NCBI GenBank assembly: GCA_900470155.1
Contig: UBZT01000009.1
Coordinates: 310,001-374,000, forward strand
Length of the DNA stretch: 64,000 nucleotides
Direction of reading: 5' to 3'
Origin: Hyphomicrobiales bacterium
GTDB taxonomy: Bacteria > Pseudomonadota > Alphaproteobacteria > Rhizobiales > Rhizobiaceae
Under the pieces are notes generated by a model that was given only the letters and a program-made list of their open reading frames with translations, was not told the DNA's origin and did not search any database. This document shows, piece by piece, positions 56,401 through 64,000 of the stretch. Positions within the stretch are counted from its first letter, which is position 1. The number at the start of each line of letters is the position of its first letter. The position numbers and the translations under genes are program-made.

Positions 56401-56551
56401 GCAGTTCGCGCACTTCGATACCGGCAAGGGCCGCAAGTCCGGCCACCACCAGAAGCGTATTCAGCACCGCAGCCAGAACCGGGCGGCGGACAAAGAGGGC
56501 AGTAAAGGAATTGCCTGATTTTTCAGAGGCCTTGTTGTCGACGGAATTCAT
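53402..56551 (-). CDS. RND-family efflux pump inner-membrane transporter (HAE1 type)
   Basis: A 1049-residue RND transporter with the usual 12 transmembrane segments in two halves and two large periplasmic loops. TM4 carries the proton-relay pair in TGLVVDDAIVVLENIVRRR, and the FxGP-type and second-half TM10 motif are in place (MAKNGILIVEFANQLRDRG, with the conserved Lys). It would pump hydrophobic compounds or drugs with the membrane-fusion partner just upstream. The ATG overlaps the partner stop (ATGA). No outer-membrane channel gene is adjacent, so it presumably uses a TolC encoded elsewhere. Confidence 0.93.
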   Translation of the reverse strand: MNSVDNKASEKSGNSFTALFVRRPVLAAVLNTLLVVAGLAALAGIEVRELPDVDQPVISVTTEYEGASAQTMDQEVTKVVEGAVARVSGVKSISSRSQFGESRTTLEFSDSVDLAVAANDVRDALGRVANQLPEDADEPRIVKADSDSQAIMRLAVTSTKLSMEDLTLLVDNEISDRLAAVEGVADVQVYGDQEKVFRVDVNQAALASRGLSVADLSSALQGSAMDVPAGSLESMTQDIVVRATANLTTPEDFENILIGDRVRLRDVATVTLGPDDGSTSLRWNGVQGVGLGIIRQAQSNTLNISEGVHSAVDALSKTLPEGTRIAITSDDAVFIEGALHEVELALSLSAFIVVVVLYLFLRDWRATLIPALTMPVALIGTLVAIYMVGFSINILTLLAIVLATGLVVDDAIVVLENIVRRRAEGMGPRAAAVLGTQEVFFAVLATTATLAAVFIPLSFLPGQLGGLFREFGFVLAFAVLLSSVTALTLCPMLASRMLGKAEEEDHGFLGRFGALFARVYKRTLHASLSNPLIVVIVAGLISAAAYGTFGLIQNELTPQEDRSIVMLRLSAPQGVSLAYTRDQVQRVEEKLQPLVESGEIRNIFSISGQGATNSAFMVLTLAPWSERDRTQNQIVQDINAAAATVPALRGNVFQTNSLRIRGAGSGLQMALVGSDHEKLTEAAIKVVDQMRNSDLFQTPRLDSEPTQAQISVTINRERASDLGVDINAIGTSVQALLEGRSVTDVFVDGDAIPVRLISSTQPIDDPTDLENIFLTTSDGRVVPMSTIATLQENAVSPQLNREQQLASVSFSSGLNDGVSLGNAVEAMKAIAEPLLPAGARLVPLAEAATLEENASGMALTFGFAFAIIFLVLAAQFESVISALIIMSTVPLGLACAVFALVITGSSLNVYSQIGLVLLVGVMAKNGILIVEFANQLRDRGAGVREAIESACSTRLRPVMMTMIATVLGGLPLVLAKGAGAEARIALGWVIVGGLGMATLVTLYITPVAYLLLARFSKPHAHEEERLKSELQDATTAANDAGEPSRIAAE

Positions 56552-57747
56552 CGGCTGGCCACCTCCGGGATCGAAGCACCTGTGTCGGCATTGGCGATCT
56601 TGATCGATCCGCCTTCGCGCACGCGCTGCAAACCTTCGATCGCAACGACGTCGCCCTCGTTCAGGGCAGCATCGACGAGCACCTGGTCCGAATTACGCTG
56701 GATGATGCGGACACGCGTCTTGATCGATTTGTCATCCTTGATCTGCCAGACGAACGAGCCCTGCCCGTCCCACTGGACCGCCAGCGGGTTTACCGCCGGA
56801 TATTGGTCGCCAGGAAATTGCATCGTCACGTTGAAGGACATGCCGGCCCGCAGGAGATCGTCGGTATTGTCTATTCTGGCCCGGATACGGATGGTCCGGC
56901 TCGCCGGATCGACTCTGTTATCGACCGCATCGACCTTGCCGGCAAAGACTTCGCCCGGCCGCGACACGGAATTCGCCTCGATCGCCATGCCGGCTTTCAC
57001 CGCCGTCGCGAAACGCTCTGGCGTCCAGAAATCGACCAGCAATTCCGTGCGGTTATCCAGCGTGACGACATTGCTCGCTGTCGTGACGTTGTCACCGATG
57101 CTCACACCGACGATACCGATAATGCCGTCGATCGGCGCGACAATATCACGCCGCTTGAGGTTCAGTTCCGCCGTTGTCAGCGCCAGCTGCGCCTGCTCCA
57201 GCGCAATCTGGGCGTCGAGGACCTCGAGCCTCGAGAAGCTCTGGAGGTTGCGGTAGGATTCAGATTTTTCGCTCGCGCTGCGCAGAACAACCTTGGCTTG
57301 ATCCCGCAAGATGACCTGCTCGTCGTCATCGAGCTTGGCGATGACCTGGCCCTTTTTGACCCGTTCTCCGGAGGATACCAGGATCTCGTTGATCGTCCCG
57401 CTCGCCTGCGGCATCACCGTCACAGCCTGGATCGCCTCACCGTCGCCGATCGCGCTTAGTCGATCATTCAGCACGCCAATCGACACCGGTTGCGTAACAA
57501 TCAGGATCGACTGGTTGCGACCACCTTCCCGCTGCCCTTGGCCAGCGCCTTGGCCTCTACCCTGCGATTGGCCCTGGGCCTGCTGACCCTCGCCGTTAGA
57601 GGTGGAATTGGACACCAGAGCAACCACACCTGACGGAACGCCCATCTGAACGAGCGTCTGGCCAGCCTGCGGGGAAATGTAGACCCAAAGACAGAGCCCT
57701 GCAAAAAGCAGCACGAGACTAAGACCGAGTTGCTTCCAAAGCGGCAT
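56548..57747 (-). CDS. RND efflux membrane-fusion (periplasmic adaptor) protein
   Basis: A 399-residue HlyD-like adaptor. An N-terminal transmembrane anchor (about 8-28) is followed by a Gln/Gly-rich linker (about 48-75; NGEGQQAQGQSQGRGQGAG), then the lipoyl half PQASGTINEILVSSGERVKKGQVIAKLDDDEQ, a short helical hairpin (about 140-185), the second lipoyl half RDIVAPIDGIIGIVGVSIGDNV, and beta-barrel and proximal domains. GGAG stands 7 bases before the ATG at 57747. The gene overlaps the RND gene by four bases, so the two are translationally coupled. Confidence 0.92.
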   Translation of the reverse strand: MPLWKQLGLSLVLLFAGLCLWVYISPQAGQTLVQMGVPSGVVALVSNSTSNGEGQQAQGQSQGRGQGAGQGQREGGRNQSILIVTQPVSIGVLNDRLSAIGDGEAIQAVTVMPQASGTINEILVSSGERVKKGQVIAKLDDDEQVILRDQAKVVLRSASEKSESYRNLQSFSRLEVLDAQIALEQAQLALTTAELNLKRRDIVAPIDGIIGIVGVSIGDNVTTASNVVTLDNRTELLVDFWTPERFATAVKAGMAIEANSVSRPGEVFAGKVDAVDNRVDPASRTIRIRARIDNTDDLLRAGMSFNVTMQFPGDQYPAVNPLAVQWDGQGSFVWQIKDDKSIKTRVRIIQRNSDQVLVDAALNEGDVVAIEGLQRVREGGSIKIANADTGASIPEVASR

Positions 57748-58070
57748 GCGGAACTCCAAATAGTTTCAATGAAAATCGTGCTGAAGTATCCGGTTTCAAG
57801 GGGCCGAAAGCAATGGCCGACAGCCAAGCTTACTGATTTGTAATATCACGCGAATTCACGCGGTCGTGATCGTCGACCACCGAGGCATCGGCCTTCGCGG
57901 TAGCGGTTTTGCAAATCTGGCACCGCCGACACCCTGTGCACTGAGCGTTCCACACTTCCGCCAACGCGGACTGCTGCGCCAGCGGCAAAAACCGTGAGCA
58001 AGCAAGTAGATGGAATAAAACCAGAACGTCTTGTCTGGCCTTTCCCACCCGAATCACTACATTGAGCCGC
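57748..58070. other. divergent intergenic region
   Basis: About 320 bases between the efflux adaptor and uvrD. It should hold both promoters. I see no RNA gene, no repeat and no coding frame that is not antisense overlap from a neighbour. Confidence 0.5.
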
Positions 58071-60563
58071 ATGAGTAACGGTTTTGACGATATACCCTTC
58101 TTCGATGAAGAGCCCGCTCCGCGCAAGCCGCCGACCGCCCCGACATCGACGAATGCAAATACAGCGGCCACGCCGTCCGGCAGCGGGCTGGGCATCGCTG
58201 CCCGCGCCATGGCCGCACGCGACCAGGCGCGTTTTCCCGATTATCTGTCTGGCCTGAACCCGGAACAGCGCCTGGCCGTCGAAACCGTCGATGGCCCCGT
58301 CCTGGTTCTGGCCGGCGCCGGCACCGGCAAGACTCGCGTCCTGACCACCCGTATTGCGCATATTCTTGCAACCAACCGCGCATTCCCCTCCCAGCTGCTC
58401 GCCGTGACCTTCACCAACAAGGCCGCGCGCGAGATGAAGGAGCGCATCGGCCACCTGGTCGGCGGGGCTGTCGAGGGCATGCCCTGGCTTGGCACCTTCC
58501 ACTCGATCGGCGTCAAGCTTCTGCGTCGCCATGCCGAACTGGTCGGGCTCTCGTCTGATTTCACCATTCTCGACACCGATGACGTGGTGCGCCTGATCAA
58601 GCAGATCATCCAGGCCGAGGGCCTCGACGACAAACGTTGGCCGGCCAAGCAGTTTGCCGCAATGATCGACAGCTGGAAGAACAAGGGCCTGGACCCCGCA
58701 CAGATCCCCGAAGGCGATGCTCGCGCCTTTGCCAATGGTAAGGGCCGCGAGCTCTATGCCGCCTATCAGGCACGGCTCAAAACGCTGAACGCCTGCGATT
58801 TCGGCGATCTGCTTCTCCATCCGATCCGCATGTTCCGCGCCAATCCGGATGTGCTGAAGGAGTATCACCAGAAGTTCAAATACATTCTGGTCGATGAGTA
58901 CCAGGATACCAACACCGCCCAGTACATGTGGCTCAGGCTGCTGGCCCAGCGACCTGCAGGCGTGCCACAGAATGTCTGTTGTGTCGGCGACGACGACCAG
59001 TCGATCTATGGCTGGCGCGGCGCGGAAGTCGACAACATCCTGCGCTTCGACAAGGATTTCCCTGGCGCGAAAGTGATCAAGCTGGAGCGCAACTACCGCT
59101 CCACGGAACATATCCTCGGCGCTGCCGGCCATCTGATCGCCCACAATGAGGGCCGCCTCGGCAAGACCTTGTTCACCGACCGCGTCGACCCGAATGATGA
59201 CAAGGTAGTGGTGCACGCCGCCTGGGATTCGGAAGAGGAAGCCCGCGCCGTCGGCGAGGAAATCGAGCAACTACAGCGCAACGAGCACCCGCTTAACAAC
59301 ATGGCGATCCTGGTGCGCGCATCCTTTCAGATGCGCGAATTCGAAGACCGTTTCGTCACACTTGGGCTGAACTACCGCGTGGTCGGCGGCCCGCGTTTCT
59401 ACGAACGTCTCGAAATCCGCGACGCCATGGCCTATTTCCGCATGGTCTGCCAGCCGGCCGACGACCTTGCCTTCGAGCGTATAGTCAACACACCGAAGCG
59501 CGGCCTTGGCGACACGACCATCCGCAATCTGCACGACTATGCCCGCGCCCGCGACATTCCCATGCTGGCCGCCGCATCCGACATCATCGAAACCGACGAA
59601 TTGAAGCCCAAAGCGCGCAAGTCGCTCTTCGATGTCGTGACAGATTTCCGCCGCTGGCAGACCTTGCTGGAAAACACGCCCCATACGGAACTTGCCGAGC
59701 AGATCCTCGACGAGAGCGGCTACACCGCCATGTGGCAGAACGACAAATCGGCCGAAGCCCCCGGTCGTCTGGAAAACCTGAAGGAACTGATCCGCTCGAT
59801 GGAAGCATTCGAGAGCATGCGCAGCTTCCTCGAACATGTGTCGCTAGTGATGGACACCGAGCAGAATGCCGAGATGGACGCCGTCTCGATCATGACGCTG
59901 CATTCGGCCAAGGGCCTCGAATTCGAAACCGTTTTCCTGCCCGGCTGGGAGGAAGGCCTTTTCCCGCACCAGCGCGCGCTCGACGAAGGCGGCCGCTCCG
60001 GTCTCGAAGAAGAGCGTCGGCTGGCATACGTTGGCATCACTCGGGCCAAGCGCCGTTGCCACATCTGGTTCGTCTCCAACCGCCGCATCCATGGCCTTTG
60101 GCAATCGACCATGCCGTCGCGTTTTCTGGAAGAATTGCCGCCGGCCCATGTCGAAGTGTCCGAATCCGAGACATCCTATGGCGGTTACGGTCGCAATCCT
60201 TACGGCCAATCCCGTTTCGACAAGCAGGAGCCTTTCCAGAACTCCTATTCGACCCCCGGCTGGAAACGTGCCCAGGCCAACAAGACCGAAGCGACCCGCG
60301 ACAACTGGGGCAGTCGCTCCGGCCACGCGGTCGAACGCATCGGCTATGGCGAGAGCGGCCCCCGCGCCAGGACCATCGACGGCGAGCTGGTGGCGAAATC
60401 CACCAGCAACGAACCTTCGCGCTTCTCCGTCGGCGACCGCGTCTTCCACATCAAGTTCGGCAACGGCAACATTTCGTCGATCGAGGGCAACAAGCTGACG
60501 ATCGACTTCGATCGCGCCGGTGAGAAACGTGTGCTCGACGGTTTCGTCGAAAAGGCGGGGTGA
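58071..60563 (+). CDS. uvrD: UvrD/PcrA-type DNA helicase
   Basis: An 830-residue SF1A helicase. The N-terminal 65 residues are a disordered Pro/Thr/Ala-rich extension. Helicase motif I is LAGAGTGKTRVL (about residue 80), Ia is AVTFTNKAAREMKER, II is ILVDEYQDTN (about 275), III is GDDDQSIYGWRGAE, IV is LERNYRS, V is VSIMTLHSAKGLEF, and VI is RLAYVGITRAKRR. The C-terminal region from about 770 (SVGDRVFHIKFGNGNISSIEG) is the Tudor-like RNA-polymerase-binding domain of PcrA/UvrD. The ATG at 58071 is preferred over a TTG three codons upstream. The role is repair and transcription-replication conflict resolution. Confidence 0.95.
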   Translation: MSNGFDDIPFFDEEPAPRKPPTAPTSTNANTAATPSGSGLGIAARAMAARDQARFPDYLSGLNPEQRLAVETVDGPVLVLAGAGTGKTRVLTTRIAHILATNRAFPSQLLAVTFTNKAAREMKERIGHLVGGAVEGMPWLGTFHSIGVKLLRRHAELVGLSSDFTILDTDDVVRLIKQIIQAEGLDDKRWPAKQFAAMIDSWKNKGLDPAQIPEGDARAFANGKGRELYAAYQARLKTLNACDFGDLLLHPIRMFRANPDVLKEYHQKFKYILVDEYQDTNTAQYMWLRLLAQRPAGVPQNVCCVGDDDQSIYGWRGAEVDNILRFDKDFPGAKVIKLERNYRSTEHILGAAGHLIAHNEGRLGKTLFTDRVDPNDDKVVVHAAWDSEEEARAVGEEIEQLQRNEHPLNNMAILVRASFQMREFEDRFVTLGLNYRVVGGPRFYERLEIRDAMAYFRMVCQPADDLAFERIVNTPKRGLGDTTIRNLHDYARARDIPMLAAASDIIETDELKPKARKSLFDVVTDFRRWQTLLENTPHTELAEQILDESGYTAMWQNDKSAEAPGRLENLKELIRSMEAFESMRSFLEHVSLVMDTEQNAEMDAVSIMTLHSAKGLEFETVFLPGWEEGLFPHQRALDEGGRSGLEEERRLAYVGITRAKRRCHIWFVSNRRIHGLWQSTMPSRFLEELPPAHVEVSESETSYGGYGRNPYGQSRFDKQEPFQNSYSTPGWKRAQANKTEATRDNWGSRSGHAVERIGYGESGPRARTIDGELVAKSTSNEPSRFSVGDRVFHIKFGNGNISSIEGNKLTIDFDRAGEKRVLDGFVEKAG

Positions 60564-60657
60564 GCACCGTCTGCCCGGTCGGTCACCCTCTCCCTTGACC
60601 CATGCGCAAACCCTGTTAGGAGGCATGGGAACGAGACACAGATCGCCGGAGATCACC

Positions 60658-61428
60658 TTGCAATTCCTGCCAAAGAGCCAGATGACGCTCGACGTCTACC
60701 TGATCAACATGGACGGCGCGACGGATCGTCTGGACGCGATGGTGCAAAAGCTCGCCGATCGTGATCTTGAGTTCACCCGCGTGCCTGGCGTCAACGGACG
60801 CGCGATCAGTTTTCCGATCAAGGAATTCAGCGAACTGTCCTACAAGCTTCTGCACGGGCGACGAACCACGCCTGCCGAGGTTGGCTGCTATCTGAGCCAT
60901 GTTGAGTGCGCCCGGCGTCTGCTCGCCGGCCACGCAGACCTGGCGCTCATCCTGGAAGATGATGTCTCGTTCGAGCCCGACTTCCTCGACAGCCTCGATT
61001 GTGCCGCCATGCACCCGACCGATTGGGACATCCTGCGTCTGACAACGGTGAACCGGGGGCGGAAATTTCGCTTCAGGGAACTGGAAAACGGCCGTGCTCT
61101 CGCGCTTGCGCTGACCCGAGAAAAAGGCGCCGGTGCCTATGTCATCAACCGCGAGGGTGCGCGCTGGATCGTCAACCGCCTGATCCCGATGCGGCTGGCC
61201 TATGATATCGCGTTCGATCTGGAGTATCTCGACGGCCTCAAGGCTGCCTTCGTTGATCCGCAACCGGCCAGCCAGTATTCGGAACACGAAACCCAGATCC
61301 AAAGCAACATGCAGCAATACAAGCTGCCGCGCTGGCGCTACCTGACGGTGCTGCCCTATCGCGCGTATCTGGAAATATCGCGCTTCTTCTCACGCGGCTT
61401 CCAACTACTGAAGAACAGGTTTTTCTAA
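60658..61428 (+). CDS. glycosyltransferase family 25 (LPS type)
   Basis: A 256-residue GT25 enzyme. LDVYLINMDGATDRLDAMVQKLADRDLEFTRVPGVNGR is the family beginning, followed by PAEVGCYLSHVECARRLL, the DxD-type ALILEDDVSFEPDFL, and GAGAYVINREGARWIV. It likely adds a sugar to lipopolysaccharide or a related surface glycan; donor and acceptor cannot be told. The start is taken as TTG at 60658 with GGAG six bases upstream. ATG at 60682 begins closer to the domain; ATG at 60625 is too near its GGAGG. Follows uvrD by 94 bases. Confidence 0.82.
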   Translation: MQFLPKSQMTLDVYLINMDGATDRLDAMVQKLADRDLEFTRVPGVNGRAISFPIKEFSELSYKLLHGRRTTPAEVGCYLSHVECARRLLAGHADLALILEDDVSFEPDFLDSLDCAAMHPTDWDILRLTTVNRGRKFRFRELENGRALALALTREKGAGAYVINREGARWIVNRLIPMRLAYDIAFDLEYLDGLKAAFVDPQPASQYSEHETQIQSNMQQYKLPRWRYLTVLPYRAYLEISRFFSRGFQLLKNRFF

Positions 61429-61473
61429 CAAACCGAGACCACGGGGCAGCCTGGAAGGCTTTTGGACCGTGGC

Positions 61474-61752
61474 TCAGCCGTTGGCTTCTTCGGCGCGATG
61501 AAGCCACATCAGTTCCATTTGCACGGCGGCCTGGAAATCCATGATTTCGGCCCGCATCTCGTCTTCCGGGCAGCCTAGTGAGAGCAGTTCGCTGCCGAGT
61601 GCGCGGCACGTCGTCTTCCAGAATTCAGCGGCGGCATAACCGTTAAGGCGGTCGAGTTCGACAGCCGAGCGACGCACCAGATCCGTGCGGTTCGCAAGCG
61701 GGAAGAAGGCGATGGACGGGTTGGTATGGCCGATCATGGCTTGGTCACTCAT
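61474..61752 (-). CDS. small protein of unknown function (DUF6074-like)
   Basis: A 92-residue soluble protein without signal peptide. IAFFPLANRTDLVRRSAVELDRL at about 14-36 and a helical C-terminal part with the pattern GCPEDEMRAEIMDFQAAVQMELMW resemble the DUF6074 group of small rhizobial proteins; the match is from memory and weak. AGGA lies about 10 bases before the ATG. Its stop is 45 bases from the end of the convergent GT25 gene. Confidence 0.6.
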   Translation of the reverse strand: MSDQAMIGHTNPSIAFFPLANRTDLVRRSAVELDRLNGYAAAEFWKTTCRALGSELLSLGCPEDEMRAEIMDFQAAVQMELMWLHRAEEANG

Positions 61753-61859
61753 GCGAATACATCCTCACGTTACGTGAATGTGTGTAGAATCACATGGTTA
61801 ACGTTTGGTTTCCTTCGGCCACCCGCAGCCGAATCGATCGAAAAACCGTGCTAAAAAGA

Positions 61860-61889
61860 AACCCTCCGGGCGTTTGCGCCCGAAGGGTT
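61860..61889 (-). terminator. intrinsic terminator of the PQQ glucose dehydrogenase gene
   Basis: Thirteen-base arms (61860-61872 and 61877-61889, one mismatch) close a 4-base loop and are followed on the minus strand by a T-rich run (TTCTTTTTAG). It lies 28 bases past the stop codon. Confidence 0.8.
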
Positions 61890-61917
61890 GCTGTTCATCG
61901 TGGTGATCTGGCCGAGC

Positions 61918-64000
61918 TCAGTCAGGCAATTTATAGGCGATCACATAGTCGCCCGGCTTGGTACCGACCGACCCGTGACCGCCTGCGACCATGACCACAT
62001 ATTGCTTGCCATTGTCGAGCGCATAGGTCATCGGCGTCGCCTGACCACCGGCCGGTAGCCTGGCTTCCCAAAGCTGGTTGCCGCTCGTCAGGTCATAGGC
62101 GCGCAGGTAATCGTCGACGGCCGCCCCAAGGAAGGCGACACCGCCCTTGGTGATCATCGGCCCACCGATCCCTGGCACGCCGACCTTCAGCGGCAGCGGC
62201 AATGGCGTCATGTCATAGACCGTGCCGTTGCGATGCTGATAGGCCACCTTGCCGGTGCGCAGATCGACGCCTGCGACCGTGCCCCATGGCGGCGCCTGGC
62301 AGGGAATGCCGATCGGCGACAGGAACGGTCCCATATAGACACCGTAGGGCGCTCCCTCGTTGCGGTTAAGCCCCTGTTCGGAGCCCTTCTCTCCCTCGCC
62401 TTTTGGCGCGATTTCCGATCGCGGCACAAGACGCGAAGTGAAGGCCAGATAGGTCGGCATGCCGAACATCACCTGACGCTCGGGATCAACCGCGACCGAA
62501 CCCCAGTTGAACGTGCCGAAATTGCCGGGATAGACCAACGTGCCTTCGAGCGACGGCGGCGTATATTGGCCCTCGTATTTCAGCTGATGGAAGGCGATGC
62601 GGCACATCATCTGATCGATGAGGCTAAGCCCCCACATGTCGCTTTCGACCATGGTTTTCGGCCGGAAGCTCAGATCGGAGATCGGTTGCGTGGGCGCTGA
62701 AAAATCTCCCTCGATCGCGCCGCCGGGTGCCGCAATCTCGTTGACCGGGATGATCGGATCGCCGGTCCGGCGGTCCAGCACATAGATATCACCCTGCTTG
62801 GTCGGCCCGACCAGTGCTGGCACAGGCGTGCCTTCCGCATTGTTGATATCCAGCAGCACCGGTTGCGCCGGTACATCCATATCCCAGAGATCGTGATGCA
62901 CGGTCTGACGCACCCAGCGATCCGCACCGGTGTTCAGATCAAGCGCCACGATCGACGACGAATACTTCTCGACATTTTCGCTCCGGCCCATGCCCAGTTG
63001 GTCAGGAACCTGATTGCCAAGCGGAATGTAGACGAGACCCAGTTGTTCGTCGACGGAGAACACCGACCAGCTGTTCGGCGAATTGGCCGTATAGGTCTGG
63101 CCCGGGCCGATCGGCTGCGCCTGGCCCGGATTGCCAGCATCCCAGTTCCAGATCAGAGCACCGGTGTTGACGTCGAATGCACGAATGACGCCCGATTGCG
63201 ACTGCGTCGAATAGTTATCGTTGACCGCACCACCAACGATGATCTTGCCGGCAGCGACCACTGGCGGAGACGTCGAATAATAGTAGCCGGCCGGGTTGTA
63301 AGGCATGCCCTGCTCCAGGCGCAGCGTGCCAGCGTCAGCAAAGTTGGTGCAGACAGCACCTGTTTCCGCGTCCAAAGCAATGAGGCGTGCATCGGATGTC
63401 GGCAGGTAGACGCGTGCAGCACAGCTGGTTCCAGCCGCAACAGCCGGATCCGCGTAGTAGGTCACGCCCCGGCACGTCTGGTGCTGGCGGTCCGGGTTCA
63501 GGCCCGCATTCGGGTCGAATTTCCACTTTTCCTTGCCGGTTTCGGCATCGATGGCGATCGCCCAGTTGTGCGGGGTGCAGATGTAAAGCGTATTGCCCAC
63601 CTTCAGCGGTGTCACCTGATACGTCGTTTCACCCACATCGTCGGGCAACTTGACGTCGCCGGTCTGATACGTCCAGGCGACTTCAAGCTGATCGACGTTT
63701 TCGGTATTGATCTGCGTCAACGGCGAATAGCGCTGGCCGTAGGGCGTGCGGCCGTACTGGTGCCAATCACCATCCGGCACATTCCCGCCAAGGCTGGGTG
63801 CAGCCGCGACCTGCTCCGTCGGCAAGGCGCCGGAACGGTCATAGGGGTCCTGCGTCATGGAAAAGACAGCAACCACCAAGGCAAGCAGCACGGGAAGCGC
63901 AACCGGCCAAACATTCGCCGGAACCCGACCCAGCCGATGAACTGGACCGAGCTTACGGCGAAGCGCCGGCAACATCAGCCACAGGCCAAGCACCACGACC
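61918..64000 (-). CDS. gcd: membrane-bound PQQ-dependent glucose/quinate dehydrogenase, N-terminus cut by window end
   Basis: About 693 residues are visible. The family is about 780-800 residues, so roughly the first 90 (four transmembrane segments) lie beyond the window; the last one, VWPVALPVLLALVVAVFS, is still seen. The rest is the eight-bladed quinoprotein domain beginning DGDWHQYGRTPYGQRYSPLTQI, with propeller motifs such as AIDAETGKEKWKFD, ALDLNTGADRWVRQTVHHDLWDMD, VLDRRTGDPI and GVDLRTGKVAY. It oxidises glucose (or quinate/shikimate) in the periplasm and passes electrons to ubiquinone. It needs PQQ; no pqq genes are in the window. A terminator follows. Confidence 0.92.
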   Translation of the reverse strand, partial: VVVLGLWLMLPALRRKLGPVHRLGRVPANVWPVALPVLLALVVAVFSMTQDPYDRSGALPTEQVAAAPSLGGNVPDGDWHQYGRTPYGQRYSPLTQINTENVDQLEVAWTYQTGDVKLPDDVGETTYQVTPLKVGNTLYICTPHNWAIAIDAETGKEKWKFDPNAGLNPDRQHQTCRGVTYYADPAVAAGTSCAARVYLPTSDARLIALDAETGAVCTNFADAGTLRLEQGMPYNPAGYYYSTSPPVVAAGKIIVGGAVNDNYSTQSQSGVIRAFDVNTGALIWNWDAGNPGQAQPIGPGQTYTANSPNSWSVFSVDEQLGLVYIPLGNQVPDQLGMGRSENVEKYSSSIVALDLNTGADRWVRQTVHHDLWDMDVPAQPVLLDINNAEGTPVPALVGPTKQGDIYVLDRRTGDPIIPVNEIAAPGGAIEGDFSAPTQPISDLSFRPKTMVESDMWGLSLIDQMMCRIAFHQLKYEGQYTPPSLEGTLVYPGNFGTFNWGSVAVDPERQVMFGMPTYLAFTSRLVPRSEIAPKGEGEKGSEQGLNRNEGAPYGVYMGPFLSPIGIPCQAPPWGTVAGVDLRTGKVAYQHRNGTVYDMTPLPLPLKVGVPGIGGPMITKGGVAFLGAAVDDYLRAYDLTSGNQLWEARLPAGGQATPMTYALDNGKQYVVMVAGGHGSVGTKPGDYVIAYKLPD

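Noticed and set aside
57846..59270. A 474-codon minus-strand frame opposite the start of uvrD
   Set aside because: It lies opposite conserved helicase motifs and has no domain of its own; third-position composition of uvrD explains it.

Overview
The window looks like chromosomal DNA of an alphaproteobacterium of the order Hyphomicrobiales (Rhizobiales), most likely family Rhizobiaceae. This rests on high G+C coding sequence with frequent GTG/TTG starts, a circularly permuted two-piece tmRNA gene, an alpha-type SspB, the gene order thyA-folA-hflK-hflC-DUF2065-degP with the divergent miaA/serB pair nearby, rhizobial-type heme uptake genes and a CASTOR/POLLUX-like channel. The species was not determined. 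Genes are packed closely on both strands. I see no prophage, insertion sequence, CRISPR array or conjugative module.

Layout. 0-7 kb: a small secreted protein, an MscS-type channel, then a divergent heme cluster (hutX and an IsdG/HmuQ-like heme-degrading enzyme on minus, hmuTUV on plus). 7-14.3 kb: a short intergenic region with a tandem DnaA-box pair, tRNA-Lys(CUU), a minus-strand set (EEP-fold hydrolase, Nudix, PhzF-like) and an Fe(III)-type ABC importer. 14.5-25.8 kb: CASTOR/POLLUX-like channel, aminotransferase, PAS-PAS soluble chemoreceptor, TetR-ilvC pair, two tandem small secreted paralogues beside an A+T-rich stretch, pdxJ, and two unusual regulators (a cyclase-type N-terminal domain alone, and a MerR-LuxR fusion). 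25.8-31 kb: RecD-like helicase, cobalt-type nitrile hydratase operon, LysE exporter, aldo/keto reductase, ArsR regulator. 31-38.4 kb: ilvIH operon preceded by an attenuator with an 18-codon branched-chain leader peptide, HerA-like ATPase, miaA and serB with overlapping start codons, GNAT. 38.4-46.3 kb: GGDEF-EAL protein, degP, DUF2065, hflC, hflK, folA, thyA. 46.3-52 kb: ssrA (tmRNA), sspB, DUF4169, ribbon-helix-helix protein, AsmA-like giant protein. 52-64 kb: FAD-linked oxidase, RND efflux pair, uvrD, GT25 glycosyltransferase, a small unknown, and a PQQ glucose dehydrogenase cut by the window end.

Functional groupings: heme import and cytosolic heme handling; branched-chain amino acid synthesis (ilvC, ilvI, ilvN on minus, in separate units); membrane protein quality control (HflKC, DegP); trans-translation (tmRNA next to the adaptor SspB that delivers its tagged products to ClpXP); and thymidylate/folate supply (ThyA, FolA).

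The observation I rate highest is the ilvI leader. A consensus-like promoter places the predicted transcription start on or next to the ATG of the leader peptide, so the leader mRNA may be leaderless, as described for trpL in Sinorhizobium meliloti. Other points of interest are the tandem secreted paralogues, the shared CATG start of miaA/serB, a 14-bp perfect palindrome in front of the tetR-ilvC unit, the MerR-LuxR fusion and the tandem DnaA boxes.
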